A stretch of DNA of 64,000 nt from Pseudomonas frederiksbergensis (GCF_000802155.2 NZ_JQGJ02000019.1:1-64000), one strand, 5' to 3'; numbered from the stretch's first letter, positions 49,683 to 58,872 are shown. Notes: generated by a model from the letters alone, not told the origin. Program-made: numbers and translations.

Positions 49683-52247
49683 ATGCGTATCGACCGTTTA
49701 ACCAGCAAATTACAATTGGCCTTGTCCGACGCCCAGTCCTTGGCCGTCGGCCTGGACCATCCCAGTATCGAACCGGCGCACTTGATGCAAGCCATGCTCG
49801 AGCAGCAGGGCGGCTCCATCAAGCCGCTGCTGATGCAAGTGGGCTTTGACGTCAACAGCCTGCGCAAAGAGTTGGCCAAGGAACTTGACCAACTCCCTAA
49901 AATCCAGAATCCGACCGGTGACGTGAACATGTCCCAGGACCTGGCGCGACTGCTCAACCAGGCCGACCGGCTGGCCCAGCAGAAGGGCGATCAGTTCATC
50001 TCCAGCGAACTGGTGCTGCTCGCCGCGATGGACGAGAGCAGCAAGCTCGGCAAGTTGCTACTCGGCCAAGGCGTGAGCAAGAAAGCCCTGGAAAATGCGA
50101 TCAATAACCTGCGTGGCGGCGATGCTGTCAACGACCCTAACCACGAGGAAGCCCGTCAGGCCCTGGATAAATATACGGTCGACCTGACCAAGCGCGCCGA
50201 GGAAGGCAAGCTCGACCCGGTGATCGGCCGTGACGATGAGATCCGTCGCACCATCCAGGTCTTGCAACGGCGCACGAAGAACAACCCGGTACTGATCGGC
50301 GAGCCCGGCGTGGGCAAGACCGCCATTGCCGAAGGCTTGGCCCAGCGCATCATCAACGGTGAAGTGCCCGATGGGCTGCGGGGCAAACGCCTGTTGTCCC
50401 TGGACATGGGGGCCTTGATCGCCGGCGCCAAGTACCGGGGCGAGTTCGAAGAACGGCTCAAGGCCCTGCTCAATGAACTGTCGAAGCAGGAAGGGCAGAT
50501 CATCCTGTTCATCGACGAATTGCACACCATGGTCGGCGCCGGCAAGGGCGAGGGCTCGATGGACGCTGGCAACATGCTCAAGCCCGCGCTGGCCCGCGGC
50601 GAGCTCCATTGTGTCGGTGCGACCACGCTCAATGAGTATCGCCAGTACATCGAGAAGGACGCTGCACTTGAGCGGCGCTTCCAGAAAGTGCTGGTGGATG
50701 AGCCGAGTGAAGAAGACACGATCGCCATCTTGCGGGGCCTGAAGGAGCGCTACGAGGTTCACCACAAGGTCGCGATCACCGATGGCGCGATCATCGCGGC
50801 GGCCAAGCTTAGCCATCGCTACATCACTGACCGTCAGTTACCGGACAAGGCCATCGACCTGATCGATGAGGCCGCCAGCCGCATCCGCATGGAAATCGAT
50901 TCCAAGCCTGAGGTGCTGGATCGGTTGGAGCGGCGCTTGATTCAACTCAAGGTCGAATCCCAGGCCTTGAAGAAAGAAAGCGACGAAGCGGCGAAAAAAC
51001 GTCTGGAGCGGTTGCAGGAAGAAATCGTTCGTCACGAGCGCGAGTATTCCGACCTCGAGGAAATCTGGAACTCGGAGAAAGCCGAGGTCCAGGGTTCTGC
51101 GCAGATCCAGCAAAAGATCGAACAATCCCGCCAGGAACTGGAAGCGGCTCGTCGCAAAGGCGACCTCAACCGCATGGCCGAGCTGCAGTACGGGGTGATC
51201 CCGGACCTGGAGCGCAGCCTGCAAATGGTCGACCAGCACGGCAAGAGCGAAAACCAGTTGCTGCGCAGCAAGGTCACCGAGGAAGAGATCGCCGAAGTGG
51301 TGTCCAAGTGGACCGGCATTCCGGTCTCGAAGATGCTCGAGGGCGAGCGTGACAAGCTGCTGAAAATGGAAAGCCTGTTGCACCAGCGTGTGATTGGCCA
51401 GGAAGAAGCGGTGGTGGCGGTGTCCAACGCCGTGCGCCGGTCCCGCGCCGGTTTGTCGGACCCTAACCGTCCGAGCGGCTCGTTCATGTTCCTCGGCCCG
51501 ACCGGTGTGGGTAAGACCGAATTGTGCAAGGCGCTGGCCGAGTTCCTCTTCGATACCGAGGAGGCGATGGTGCGCATCGACATGTCCGAGTTCATGGAGA
51601 AGCATTCCGTGGCTCGCTTGATCGGCGCACCGCCGGGCTATGTCGGCTACGAGGAGGGCGGTTACCTGACCGAGGCCGTGCGTCGCAAGCCGTACTCGGT
51701 GATCTTGCTCGATGAGGTCGAGAAGGCTCACCCGGATGTGTTCAACATCCTGCTGCAGGTATTGGAGGACGGTCGCCTGACCGACAGCCACGGGCGCACG
51801 GTGGACTTCCGCAACACCGTGATCGTGATGACCTCCAACCTGGGCTCTACGCAGATCCAGGAACTGGTGGGTGACCGCGAGGCGCAACGTGCTGCGGTCA
51901 TGGACGCGATCTCTACGCACTTCCGGCCGGAATTCATCAACCGCGTCGACGAAGTGGTGATCTTCGAGCCACTGGCTCGCGATCAGATCGCCGGCATTAC
52001 CGAGATCCAGCTGGGTCGCCTGCGCAGCCGCCTCACCGAGCGCGAGCTGAAGCTGCAACTGAGCGACGAGGCGTTGGACAAGCTGATCGCGGTGGGTTAC
52101 GACCCGGTCTACGGCGCGCGGCCGCTCAAACGAGCGATCCAGCGCTGGATCGAAAACCCGTTGGCGCAGTTGATTCTGTCGGGGCGCTTCATGCCGGGCG
52201 AAACCGTGACCGGTACCGTGGAAAACGACGAAATCGTCTTCAACTGA
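49683..52247 (+). CDS. clpB: ATP-dependent disaggregase ClpB
   Basis: A hexameric chaperone that solubilises aggregated proteins with DnaK. The 854-aa product has an N-terminal domain (1-145), NBD1 with GEPGVGKT near residue 205, the coiled-coil M domain (about 400-530), NBD2 with GPTGVGKT near residue 608, and a C-terminal domain. The central M domain marks ClpB rather than ClpA. The ATG at 49683 has AAGGTGAC upstream. Followed by a strong terminator. Confidence 0.98.
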   Translation: MRIDRLTSKLQLALSDAQSLAVGLDHPSIEPAHLMQAMLEQQGGSIKPLLMQVGFDVNSLRKELAKELDQLPKIQNPTGDVNMSQDLARLLNQADRLAQQKGDQFISSELVLLAAMDESSKLGKLLLGQGVSKKALENAINNLRGGDAVNDPNHEEARQALDKYTVDLTKRAEEGKLDPVIGRDDEIRRTIQVLQRRTKNNPVLIGEPGVGKTAIAEGLAQRIINGEVPDGLRGKRLLSLDMGALIAGAKYRGEFEERLKALLNELSKQEGQIILFIDELHTMVGAGKGEGSMDAGNMLKPALARGELHCVGATTLNEYRQYIEKDAALERRFQKVLVDEPSEEDTIAILRGLKERYEVHHKVAITDGAIIAAAKLSHRYITDRQLPDKAIDLIDEAASRIRMEIDSKPEVLDRLERRLIQLKVESQALKKESDEAAKKRLERLQEEIVRHEREYSDLEEIWNSEKAEVQGSAQIQQKIEQSRQELEAARRKGDLNRMAELQYGVIPDLERSLQMVDQHGKSENQLLRSKVTEEEIAEVVSKWTGIPVSKMLEGERDKLLKMESLLHQRVIGQEEAVVAVSNAVRRSRAGLSDPNRPSGSFMFLGPTGVGKTELCKALAEFLFDTEEAMVRIDMSEFMEKHSVARLIGAPPGYVGYEEGGYLTEAVRRKPYSVILLDEVEKAHPDVFNILLQVLEDGRLTDSHGRTVDFRNTVIVMTSNLGSTQIQELVGDREAQRAAVMDAISTHFRPEFINRVDEVVIFEPLARDQIAGITEIQLGRLRSRLTERELKLQLSDEALDKLIAVGYDPVYGARPLKRAIQRWIENPLAQLILSGRFMPGETVTGTVENDEIVFN

Positions 52248-52270
52248 AGGCCGGCACAGCCGGATATTGG

Positions 52271-52300
52271 AATGGCCTCGCCTTGCGAGGCCATTTTTTT
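52271..52300 (+). terminator. Intrinsic terminator of clpB
   Basis: AATGGCCTCG / CGAGGCCATT stem with a CCTTG loop and a run of T, 23 bp past the clpB stop codon. Confidence 0.92.
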
Positions 52301-52432
52301 CATCAGGCCGTTGAACTCAAAGGAAAAGACTTGTAAAGTGCGCCCCGCAGTACGTCACCCCAAGGGCGACTTCTCTCCGGGAAGGAACCTAAAATAAGTT
52401 GCAAATCATTGTCTTGAAAGCAATTTAAGGGG

Positions 52433-52460
52433 TTGACAGAGGTTTTGAAGATTGTAGAAT
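52433..52460 (+). promoter_or_regulatory. Strong sigma-70 promoter of the tRNA cluster
   Basis: Perfect -35 TTGACA (52433-52438), 16-bp spacer, -10 TAGAAT (52455-52460), followed by a GCGCGCC discriminator typical of stringently controlled stable-RNA promoters. About 100 bp before tRNA-Asn. Confidence 0.85.
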
Positions 52461-52562
52461 AGCGCGCCTCAGACACACGAACGCAGCGATGCAGACGGGT
52501 CGAAGAGGTTGAAGCAAGCTTCAACGCTGTAGCGGTAAATTGCAGTAACTTGAAATATCAGT

Positions 52563-52638
52563 TCCGTGATAGCTCAGTCGGTAGAGCAAATGACTGTTAA
52601 TCATTGGGTCCCAGGTTCGAGTCCTGGTCACGGAGCCA
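52563..52638 (+). tRNA. tRNA-Asn (GTT anticodon), CCA encoded
   Basis: A 76-nt cloverleaf: acceptor TCCGTGA / TCACGGA, D-arm with AGCTCAGTCGGTAGAGC, anticodon loop CTGTTAA with GTT, T-arm GGTTCGAGTCC, 3' GCCA. First gene of the cluster. Confidence 0.97.
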
Positions 52639-52645
52639 TTTCAAT

Positions 52646-52722
52646 CGGGGTATAGCGCAGTCCGGTAGCGCGCCTGCTTTGGGAGCAGGATGTCAGGAGT
52701 TCGAATCCCCTTACCCCGACCA
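52646..52722 (+). tRNA. tRNA-Pro (TGG anticodon), CCA encoded, copy 1
   Basis: A 77-nt cloverleaf: acceptor CGGGGTA / TACCCCG, anticodon stem CCTGC / GCAGG around TTTGGGA (anticodon TGG), T-loop GTTCGAATCC, 3' ACCA. It lies 7 nt after tRNA-Asn. An identical copy stands at 52897. Confidence 0.97.
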
Positions 52723-52727
52723 TATTT

Positions 52728-52803
52728 GGGTCGTTAGCTCAGTTGGTAGAGCAGTTGGCTTTTAACCAATTGGTCGTAGGTTCGAATCCCACACGACCCA
52801 CCA
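52728..52803 (+). tRNA. tRNA-Lys (TTT anticodon), CCA encoded
   Basis: A 76-nt cloverleaf: acceptor GGGTCGT / ACGACCC, anticodon loop CTTTTAA with TTT, T-arm GGTTCGAATCC, 3' ACCA. It lies 5 nt after tRNA-Pro. Confidence 0.97.
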
Positions 52804-52865
52804 TTTTTGAAACCAGTTCGCTGGAATCGAATCTTAAGATCAGAGGCCAAAAGCGCTGATCGAGG

Positions 52866-52894
52866 AAGGCGACTTGCGAAGGTCGCCTTTTTTT
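52866..52894 (+). terminator. Intrinsic terminator inside the tRNA cluster
   Basis: AAGGCGAC / GTCGCCTT stem and a run of T stand between tRNA-Lys and the second tRNA-Pro. So that second copy depends on read-through or its own weak promoter. Confidence 0.85.
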
Positions 52895-52896
52895 AC

Positions 52897-52973
52897 CGGG
52901 GTATAGCGCAGTCCGGTAGCGCGCCTGCTTTGGGAGCAGGATGTCAGGAGTTCGAATCCCCTTACCCCGACCA
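52897..52973 (+). tRNA. tRNA-Pro (TGG anticodon), CCA encoded, copy 2
   Basis: 77 nt, base-for-base the same as the copy at 52646-52722. It begins right after the T-run of an intrinsic terminator and is followed by another terminator. No consensus promoter is visible in the 90 bp before it. Confidence 0.96.
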
Positions 52974-52980
52974 TATTAAA

Positions 52981-53014
52981 AATCCTCGTATCGAAAGATA
53001 CGGGGATTTTTTTT
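52981..53014 (+). terminator. Intrinsic terminator after the tRNA cluster
   Basis: AATCCTCGTATC / GATACGGGGATT stem with a GAAA tetraloop (one G-U pair), followed by eight or more T. Confidence 0.9.
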
Positions 53015-53126
53015 GCCCGCGAAAAAGCAGATGGCTTCAAGTCGTCGTACAACCTGCCGATAACCCGCCGACAGGGCACGTATCGATCGCCCTCCTTCAG
53101 GCCAACAACAATAAAAGGCGCCCGTC

Positions 53127-54752
53127 ATGTTCCTTCGCCAATTGAATATCGCCCGCCGCGCCGCGCTGGGTTTTGCCTTGATCGCCGTACTGGTGGCGCT
53201 GCTCGGGGTATTTGCGCTGGGACAGATGTCGAGCATCCGCGACAGCGAGGTCGCGGTGGAAACCCAATGGCTGCCCAGCATCCGTGGCGGTGACGAAATT
53301 CGCGAATTGATGCTGCGCATTCGCACCATTTCCCTGCGCATGGCCCTGGACCAGGACCCGAAGAATATCCCGGTGTATCGCGGCCAGATGGATACCCGCG
53401 ACAAAGAACTGAGCGAAAAGATCGCCAGTTACGACAAGCTGGTCATCACGCCGGAAGGCAAGGCGCTCTACGACCAGTTCAAGCAGACCTTTGCCGCCTA
53501 CCGTTCGGGCATTGCCCAATCGTTCACCTTGGCCGAGCAGGGGCGTCGGGATGAGCTGATCAAGCTGTTGCTGGTGGACATGAAGACCGTAGTGGACGGG
53601 TCGGGCAAGCAGCTCAATGATCTGGCGCAATTGTTCTCCAGGCAGGTGTCGATCGAGAGCCAGAAATCCCAGGAGCATTACGTCAACTCGCGGATGATCG
53701 TCAGCCTGTTCGTCGTGCTGGCCGCCCTGGCGACGGTCGTCCTCGCGATGCTGCTGACCCGCAGTATCGTCAAGCCCTTGGGTGAGGCGGTGAACGCGGC
53801 GGAGAACGTAGCACGTGGCGACTTGACCCGCCCGATCGAGACCCATGGCAACGATGAAGTGAGTCGTTTGCTCAAGGCCTTGGCCACGATGCAGCAGAAC
53901 CTCCGTCAGACCTTGCAAAGCATCAGTGGCTCTGCGGCTCAACTGGCGACCGCTGCCGATGAGCTGAATGCGGTCACGCTCGACAGCACCCAGAGCCTGC
54001 AACAGCAGAACACTGAAATCGAACAGGCCGCCACTGCCGTCACTGAGATGACCACCGCCGTTGAGGAAGTCGCGCGCAACGCCGTTTCCACCTCCGACGC
54101 CACCCGTCTATCCAGCGAGTCGGCGACGTTGGGGCAGGAGCGGGTCAGCGACACCGTCGAGGCCATCAGCGCGCTTGCCGATGACGTGCAGGTTACAGGC
54201 GGCCTGGTGCAGTCACTGGCCAGCCAGTCCCAGGACATCGGCAAGGTGCTGGATGTGATCCGGGCCATTGCCGAGCAGACCAACCTGCTGGCCTTGAACG
54301 CGGCCATCGAAGCGGCCAGGGCGGGGGAGAGCGGTCGTGGTTTTGCGGTGGTCGCCGACGAAGTGCGAGCCTTGGCTTATCGCACGCAGCAATCGACCCA
54401 GGAAATCGAGCAGATGGTCCAAGGCATGCGTAACGGCGCCACCCAGGCGCTCGACTCCATGCAGGCCAGCTCCAGCCGCGCGGCGAGCACGTTGGCGATG
54501 GCGGAACGGGCGGGCGAGGCATTGCAGACCATTACCGCGTCAGTGCACCAGATCCACGAACGCAACCTGGTGATCGCCAGCGCCGCCGAGGAGCAAGCGC
54601 AAGTGGCCCGTGAGGTGGATCGCAACCTGGTCAATATTCGTGATCTGTCCGTGCGCTCGGCCACCGGGGCGGACCAGACGAGTGCGTCCAGCCATGAGCT
54701 GTCACAACTGGCGAATTCGTTGCGCACGATGGTGCAGCGGTTTCAGGTTTGA
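53127..54752 (+). CDS. Methyl-accepting chemotaxis protein, 4HB-type sensor
   Basis: A 541-aa inner-membrane chemoreceptor. Transmembrane segment 1 is at about 12-32, then a four-helix-bundle periplasmic domain (33-185), transmembrane segment 2 at about 190-212, HAMP (about 213-265, RSIVKPLGEAVNAAENVARGD), and the signalling hairpin EQTNLLALNAAIEAARAGES. There is no C-terminal NWETF tether for CheR/CheB. The ligand cannot be read from the sequence. It follows the tRNA cluster and has the usual MCP methylation helices (about 290-310 and 500-515). Confidence 0.93.
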   Translation: MFLRQLNIARRAALGFALIAVLVALLGVFALGQMSSIRDSEVAVETQWLPSIRGGDEIRELMLRIRTISLRMALDQDPKNIPVYRGQMDTRDKELSEKIASYDKLVITPEGKALYDQFKQTFAAYRSGIAQSFTLAEQGRRDELIKLLLVDMKTVVDGSGKQLNDLAQLFSRQVSIESQKSQEHYVNSRMIVSLFVVLAALATVVLAMLLTRSIVKPLGEAVNAAENVARGDLTRPIETHGNDEVSRLLKALATMQQNLRQTLQSISGSAAQLATAADELNAVTLDSTQSLQQQNTEIEQAATAVTEMTTAVEEVARNAVSTSDATRLSSESATLGQERVSDTVEAISALADDVQVTGGLVQSLASQSQDIGKVLDVIRAIAEQTNLLALNAAIEAARAGESGRGFAVVADEVRALAYRTQQSTQEIEQMVQGMRNGATQALDSMQASSSRAASTLAMAERAGEALQTITASVHQIHERNLVIASAAEEQAQVAREVDRNLVNIRDLSVRSATGADQTSASSHELSQLANSLRTMVQRFQV

Positions 54753-54805
54753 TTGAAACCAAGTACTGACGGTGCCGCCGCGTTCCGACGAAGGCGATGG
54801 ATGCC

Positions 54806-56104
54806 TCAGTGCAACTTCAGCCGCGGCTCGGTCCCGCGCCCGATCTTGCTGCCCAACATCAGCATCGCCGTGCGGAACACGCCATACAGTGCCATCTGGT
54901 GCATGCGATACAGCGAGACATAGAACATCCGCGCCAGCCAGCCTTCGAGCATCACGCTGCCGGTCAGGTTGCCCATCAGGTTGCCCACCGCCGAGAAGCG
55001 CGACAGCGAGATCAGCGAGCCGTAGTCGGTGTATTTGTATGCCGGCAGGGCCTTGCCTTCGATCCGCAGCTTCAGCGATTTGGCCAGCAGCGAGGCTTGC
55101 TGGTGCGCGGCCTGGGCGCGTGGCGGAACGTTGCGGTCGCTGCCCTGTTGTGGGCAGGCGGCGCAATCGCCGAAGGCAAAGATGTTTTCGTCGCGAGTGG
55201 TCTGCAGCGTCGGCAGCACTTGCAACTGGTTGATCCGGTTGGTCTCCAGCCCATCGATCTCCTTGAGGAATTCTGGCGCGCGAATCCCGGCCGCCCAGAC
55301 TTTCAGGCTTGCACCGATCACTTTGCCATCCGCGGTGATCAGGCTGTCGGCGGTCACTTGGCTGACGGCGGCATTGGTCATCACGTTGACGCCGAGCTTT
55401 TCCAAGGTCTTGTGCACCGGCCCGCCGATGCGTTCCGGCAGGGCCGGCAAGACCCGTGGGCCCGCCTCGATCAGGGTTATGTGCATGTTCTCCGGTTTGA
55501 TCCGGTCCAGGCCGTAGGCATGCAATTCGTGGGCGGCGTTGTGCAGCTCGGCCGCGAGTTCGACGCCAGTCGCGCCCGCTCCGACGATGGCGACGCTGAT
55601 GCGCTCGATGACATCGGTCTGCCCTGCATGGGCACGCAGGTAGTGGTGAAGCAATTGCTGGTGGAAGCGTTCGGCCTGTTTGCGGGTGTCGAGGAACAGG
55701 CAGTGTTGCGCCGCGCCTTCGGTGCCGAAATCGTTGGTGGTGCTACCCACCGCGATCACCAGCGTGTCGTAGCCCAGTTCCCGGGCCGGCAACAGTTCTA
55801 CGCCCGCCTCGTCATAGGTGGCGGCCAGTTGGATTCTTTTGTTCTCTCGATCCAGACCGCTCATGCGCCCGAGCTGGAACTCGAAGTGGTTCCATTTTGC
55901 CTGGGCGACATAGTTGAGTTCGTCTTCGGAGGAGTTCAGGGAACCGGCGGCGACTTCGTGCAGCAGCGGTTTCCAGATGTGGGTCAGGTTCGCGTCGACC
56001 AGCATTACGCTGGCCGTACCACGCTTGCCCAGAGTCTTACCCAGACGGGTAGCCAACTCCAGACCGCCGGCGCCGCCGCCAACGATGACAATACGATGAG
56101 TCAT
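54806..56104 (-). CDS. ndh: Type II NADH:quinone dehydrogenase (NDH-2)
   Basis: A single-subunit, non-proton-pumping NADH dehydrogenase attached to the membrane. The 432-aa product has a FAD-binding motif (VIVGGGAGGLELATRLG, residues about 5-21) and an NADH-binding motif (IVGAGATGVELAAELHN, about 170), plus DRNVPPRAQAAHQQASLLAKSL and a C-terminal amphipathic helix for membrane attachment. The start is at 56104 (MTHRIVIVGG); an in-frame ATG 5 codons upstream is rejected. Syntenic with PAO1 PA4538. Confidence 0.96.
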   Translation of the reverse strand: MTHRIVIVGGGAGGLELATRLGKTLGKRGTASVMLVDANLTHIWKPLLHEVAAGSLNSSEDELNYVAQAKWNHFEFQLGRMSGLDRENKRIQLAATYDEAGVELLPARELGYDTLVIAVGSTTNDFGTEGAAQHCLFLDTRKQAERFHQQLLHHYLRAHAGQTDVIERISVAIVGAGATGVELAAELHNAAHELHAYGLDRIKPENMHITLIEAGPRVLPALPERIGGPVHKTLEKLGVNVMTNAAVSQVTADSLITADGKVIGASLKVWAAGIRAPEFLKEIDGLETNRINQLQVLPTLQTTRDENIFAFGDCAACPQQGSDRNVPPRAQAAHQQASLLAKSLKLRIEGKALPAYKYTDYGSLISLSRFSAVGNLMGNLTGSVMLEGWLARMFYVSLYRMHQMALYGVFRTAMLMLGSKIGRGTEPRLKLH

Positions 56105-56173
56105 GGGGATATCTCGCAAGGCTAAAGGAATTCGGTGCCGTTACCTGTGCGAGCGTCGATGACAAAAAGCGGC

Positions 56174-56347
56174 TCATAGCGTCAGGTAACTGATCAATCG
56201 GCTCAACAGGCCCAGGCCAATCGTGATGGCCAGTACCACCACCAGGAGCATCCACGGCCGGAAAGGCCGGCGCTCGACTCGGTGCTGGGACAGTTGCAGG
56301 TACTCTTCGACATGCTTCTGGTCATCTGGGTTCAGGCGGCTGGTCAT
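56174..56347 (-). CDS. DUF3094 family small membrane protein
   Basis: A 57-aa protein, too short for standard gene callers. It starts MTSRLNPDDQKHVEEYLQLS, a polar N-terminal helix with the LNPDDQ-x-x-V-x-x-Y motif of DUF3094, followed by a basic stretch (RVERRPFRPW) and one transmembrane helix (MLLVVVLAITIGLGLLS). It lies between ndh and the MOSC gene on the same strand, where PAO1 has PA4537. Unknown function. Confidence 0.85.
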   Translation of the reverse strand: MTSRLNPDDQKHVEEYLQLSQHRVERRPFRPWMLLVVVLAITIGLGLLSRLISYLTL

Positions 56348-56399
56348 ATTGGCCTCGTCAGGTAGACGTTGCGGAATGTGAAGACGTTACAGCGTCCGG

Positions 56400-56927
56400 C
56401 TATCCGGCATTGAAATTAGCGTAGCCGCTCGCCGGGACAGGTTCGACGCAAAGGCTGTCATCCAGGCGAATGATTCCGCTTTGTAGCACCCGCGCGGTAA
56501 TTCCGCCATGGCCGCGTACGGCCTGGAAGGTGCCTTCGCCGAGGTTTCGTTCCAGTCGTGCACAGGGCTGGCACCAGCCGGTGGTTTCGAAGATCGCCTG
56601 GCCGATGCGAAAACGCCGGCCCTTGAGGCTGAACAGGTTGATCCCGCTCACTACAATATTGCGCCGCAGTTCTTGAGGCTGCACCGGCTGACCCTCGGGA
56701 CGGCCCATCAGTGAACTGATCACGGCCAGGTGCTCCCATTGAATCAACGTCACTTGCCGCGCATTGCGAATGCCGGGGCGGGCGTGGTCGCCGGTCAATC
56801 CGGCCTCCAGGCGCGCCTCCACGGCGTCCAGTTCGATCATCGGCGCATGGCCCTGGGGACGCACACCGATCCAGCGCACGCGACCTTGTTGTGGCACAGC
56901 GGCGATCAATTCCTGCAATGGGCTCAC
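56400..56927 (-). CDS. MOSC domain protein
   Basis: A 175-aa product of the molybdenum-cofactor sulfurase C-terminal family. It has the conserved MOSC Cys in TTGWCQPCARLERN, the early LTGDHA motif and RGHGGITARVL. Such proteins bind sulfur or a molybdenum cofactor; the partner enzyme is not visible. Its 3' end and the DUF1780 gene upstream overlap by 4 nt (ATGA), so the two are coupled. PA4536-like by order. Confidence 0.88.
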   Translation of the reverse strand: MSPLQELIAAVPQQGRVRWIGVRPQGHAPMIELDAVEARLEAGLTGDHARPGIRNARQVTLIQWEHLAVISSLMGRPEGQPVQPQELRRNIVVSGINLFSLKGRRFRIGQAIFETTGWCQPCARLERNLGEGTFQAVRGHGGITARVLQSGIIRLDDSLCVEPVPASGYANFNAG

Positions 56928-57550
56928 AGACTGATCCCCACATCGAAGACGATGCTGCGGCCCAGGTTGCCCCGCAGGAAATCAGGTGCATCGGGGTGGG
57001 CGAACAGTACCCGGGCGAAGGTCGGCCCAACCAGCGACAACGAGCGCCAGCCCTGGCGCAGGTATTCGGTCGGGGGCGGGAAATGGCTGTTGAGGTCCAG
57101 GACTTCGCGCTTGAGACTGGCGAACGCGATGATGTCCAGCTCCCCCAGGTCCATGCCGCGCTCGGTGTAGTTGTGGGCTTTCTTGCGCAGGGTCGGTGCC
57201 AGCCTCATCAGGAACTCATTGGCCGGAATCCGCCGGGGCTTGGCCTCGCGCCGCACCAACTGGCTCAGGGAAAAGGCACTGCGGCGACGCTGCAATTCGT
57301 CGCGCCACTCGTCGTTGAGGCGGCGGCCTTCATCGAGCACGAAAAACACTTCGAAATTCGCATCGCGGAACAACACGTCTGGCGGCTCACCAGCGGGGGC
57401 GAACTCATCGGCGCGATAAGGCACGTTCAGCCCTTGCAGCAGGCGCTGGCAGACCCAACGCTCACGCTCCCATTTGCGGGCGTTGGAGAGGAAGGCGTTG
57501 GCTTGCTCGGCCGCGATGGTCAGCAGGCGTAAATAATCGGAGTCATCCAT
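56924..57550 (-). CDS. DUF1780 family protein
   Basis: A 208-aa cytosolic protein starting MDDSDYLRLLTIAAEQANAF. Family segments are CQRLLQGLNVPYRADEF, PPDVLFRDANFEVFFVLDEGR and FARVLFAHPDAPDFLRGNLGRSIVFD. It has an endonuclease-like alpha-beta look (an E-x-x pattern in NFEVFFVLDEG), but no proof of activity. The start is at 57550. Translationally coupled to the MOSC gene. Confidence 0.82.
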   Translation of the reverse strand: MDDSDYLRLLTIAAEQANAFLSNARKWERERWVCQRLLQGLNVPYRADEFAPAGEPPDVLFRDANFEVFFVLDEGRRLNDEWRDELQRRRSAFSLSQLVRREAKPRRIPANEFLMRLAPTLRKKAHNYTERGMDLGELDIIAFASLKREVLDLNSHFPPPTEYLRQGWRSLSLVGPTFARVLFAHPDAPDFLRGNLGRSIVFDVGISL

Positions 57551-57695
57551 GAGCCCAAGCTTAGCGTTCAATTGCTACAAGCCCAAAGCGTTGCGTTGAT
57601 TAATGGCGCCCAAGCGCGCAGGTGTAGACTGCCGGCTTGAATCTCAGGGCGGCCACGGAGTCTCTGATGCAAGGGCATGCCAAAGGAGTTGATCG

Positions 57696-58382
57696 ATGAT
57701 CGGTGCCGAGTTGCTCTCGCCGCAAACCCTGGCGGTTGGCTGGCTGATCTATGTGCCGGCGATAGCCTGGGCGGTGGCGCGCGCGCCGTGGGTCGAGCTG
57801 TTTACCGACAGCCGCCGTCAGCACCTGCTGTTTGGTACGGTGTTCGCCCTGTTCATGTTGTGGCTGGTACGACGCGACTTCGACACTGGCGTCTCGTATC
57901 ACTTCATCGGCCTGACCGCCGTCACCTTGCTGCTGGACTGGCCGCTGGCGATTCTTGGCGGGCTTATCGCCCAGCTTGCGCTGGTGCTGTTGGGGCGCCA
58001 GGACTTGATAGCCGTTGGCATCAATGGCGCGCTGTTGATTCTCTTGCCGGTGCTGATCACCGAATGCTGCGCAATCCTGGTGGAGCGTGCCCAACCGCGC
58101 AATTTGTTTGTGTATATCTTCTGTTCCGGTTTCCTGGCGGCCGCGCTTTCGGCGCTGGTGTGCCTGCTGCTGGGGCTGGGCCTGCTCTGGCATGACGGCA
58201 TTTTCGTCATGCCTTACTGGCTGGAGGATTTCATTGGCTACCTCTGGCTGATCATCTTCCCCGAGGCCTTCATCAACGGCATGGTGGTCAGCGCATTGGT
58301 GGTGTTCAGCCCAGAATGGCTCGAGACTTTCAACCGCACGCGCTATCTGTCGGCGCCCTGGAACGATGACGACAAGCCTTGA
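57696..58382 (+). CDS. CbiM-like energy-coupling factor membrane protein
   Basis: A 228-aa inner-membrane protein with about six transmembrane segments and the CbiM-like pattern DTGVSYHFIGLTAVTLLLDWPLAI, plus FPEAFINGMVVSALVVFSPEWLETF. It resembles ECF transporter S/T-component membrane proteins for metal or cobalamin-related substrates, but no ATPase subunit lies beside it. AAGGAG stands 7 bases before the ATG. Divergent from DUF1780. Confidence 0.72.
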   Translation: MIGAELLSPQTLAVGWLIYVPAIAWAVARAPWVELFTDSRRQHLLFGTVFALFMLWLVRRDFDTGVSYHFIGLTAVTLLLDWPLAILGGLIAQLALVLLGRQDLIAVGINGALLILLPVLITECCAILVERAQPRNLFVYIFCSGFLAAALSALVCLLLGLGLLWHDGIFVMPYWLEDFIGYLWLIIFPEAFINGMVVSALVVFSPEWLETFNRTRYLSAPWNDDDKP

Positions 58383-58445
58383 TTCACGTCAAGGCTGCGC
58401 CGCCTGCCGCCCTTCATGCTTTGGAAAACTTTCAGGAGTGCCAAC

Positions 58446-58661
58446 ATGAGTGTTTATGAGTGGGCGAGGCAGGAAATCCGGCGTAGCCACGATGCAGCGA
58501 TGGAAATCGGATTCGATCCGGGCTTGAGCCTGCGGGCCTTGCTCAGTGCCATCGTGCAGCAGAGCAAGACCGTCCGCAGTGTGGATGACCTGGCCGATGA
58601 GCTGAGTTTCCTGGCGGAGAATCTCGACGATAACCAGGATTACGGTTTCATGCGGCCCTGA
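58446..58661 (+). CDS. Small conserved protein of unknown function
   Basis: A 71-aa cytosolic product (MSVYEWARQEIRRSHDAAME...), helical and with SKTVRSVDDLADELSFLAENLDDNQDYGFMRP at its end. I recognise no known domain. The start is at 58446 with AGGAG before it (CAGGAGTGCCAAC). It faces yacG tail to tail, only 4 bp apart. PAO1 keeps a small gene here (PA4531), so it is a conserved member rather than a chance frame. Confidence 0.75.
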   Translation: MSVYEWARQEIRRSHDAAMEIGFDPGLSLRALLSAIVQQSKTVRSVDDLADELSFLAENLDDNQDYGFMRP

Positions 58662-58665
58662 GGAA

Positions 58666-58872
58666 TCAATGGTGGGAGCGAGGATTGAAGTCTTCGCTGA
58701 ACAACTCATCCTCGGCATCCGTGGCCACGGGAATCTTGTGTTCTTCCGACGCCCAGGCGCCCAGGTCGATCAGCTTGCAGCGATCTGAACAGAACGGCCG
58801 GAATTTGTTCTCAGGGGTCCATTCAACCGGGGCGCCACAGGTTGGGCAATCGACGATTGGGGGTTGGCTCAT
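58666..58872 (-). CDS. yacG: DNA gyrase inhibitor YacG, zinc-binding
   Basis: A 68-aa protein that binds gyrase B and blocks its DNA binding. The zinc site is CPTCG and FCSDRCK (Cys at about 9, 12, 28 and 32), followed by LIDLGAWASEEHKIP, the family signature. It overlaps the coaE stop by 4 nt and belongs to the pilBCD-coaE-yacG unit. Confidence 0.95.
   Translation of the reverse strand: MSQPPIVDCPTCGAPVEWTPENKFRPFCSDRCKLIDLGAWASEEHKIPVATDAEDELFSEDFNPRSHH

Noticed and set aside
52563..52973. tRNA cluster as an attachment site for a genomic island
   Set aside because: No integrase, no direct att repeat beyond the whole-gene tRNA-Pro duplicate, and core genes on both sides.
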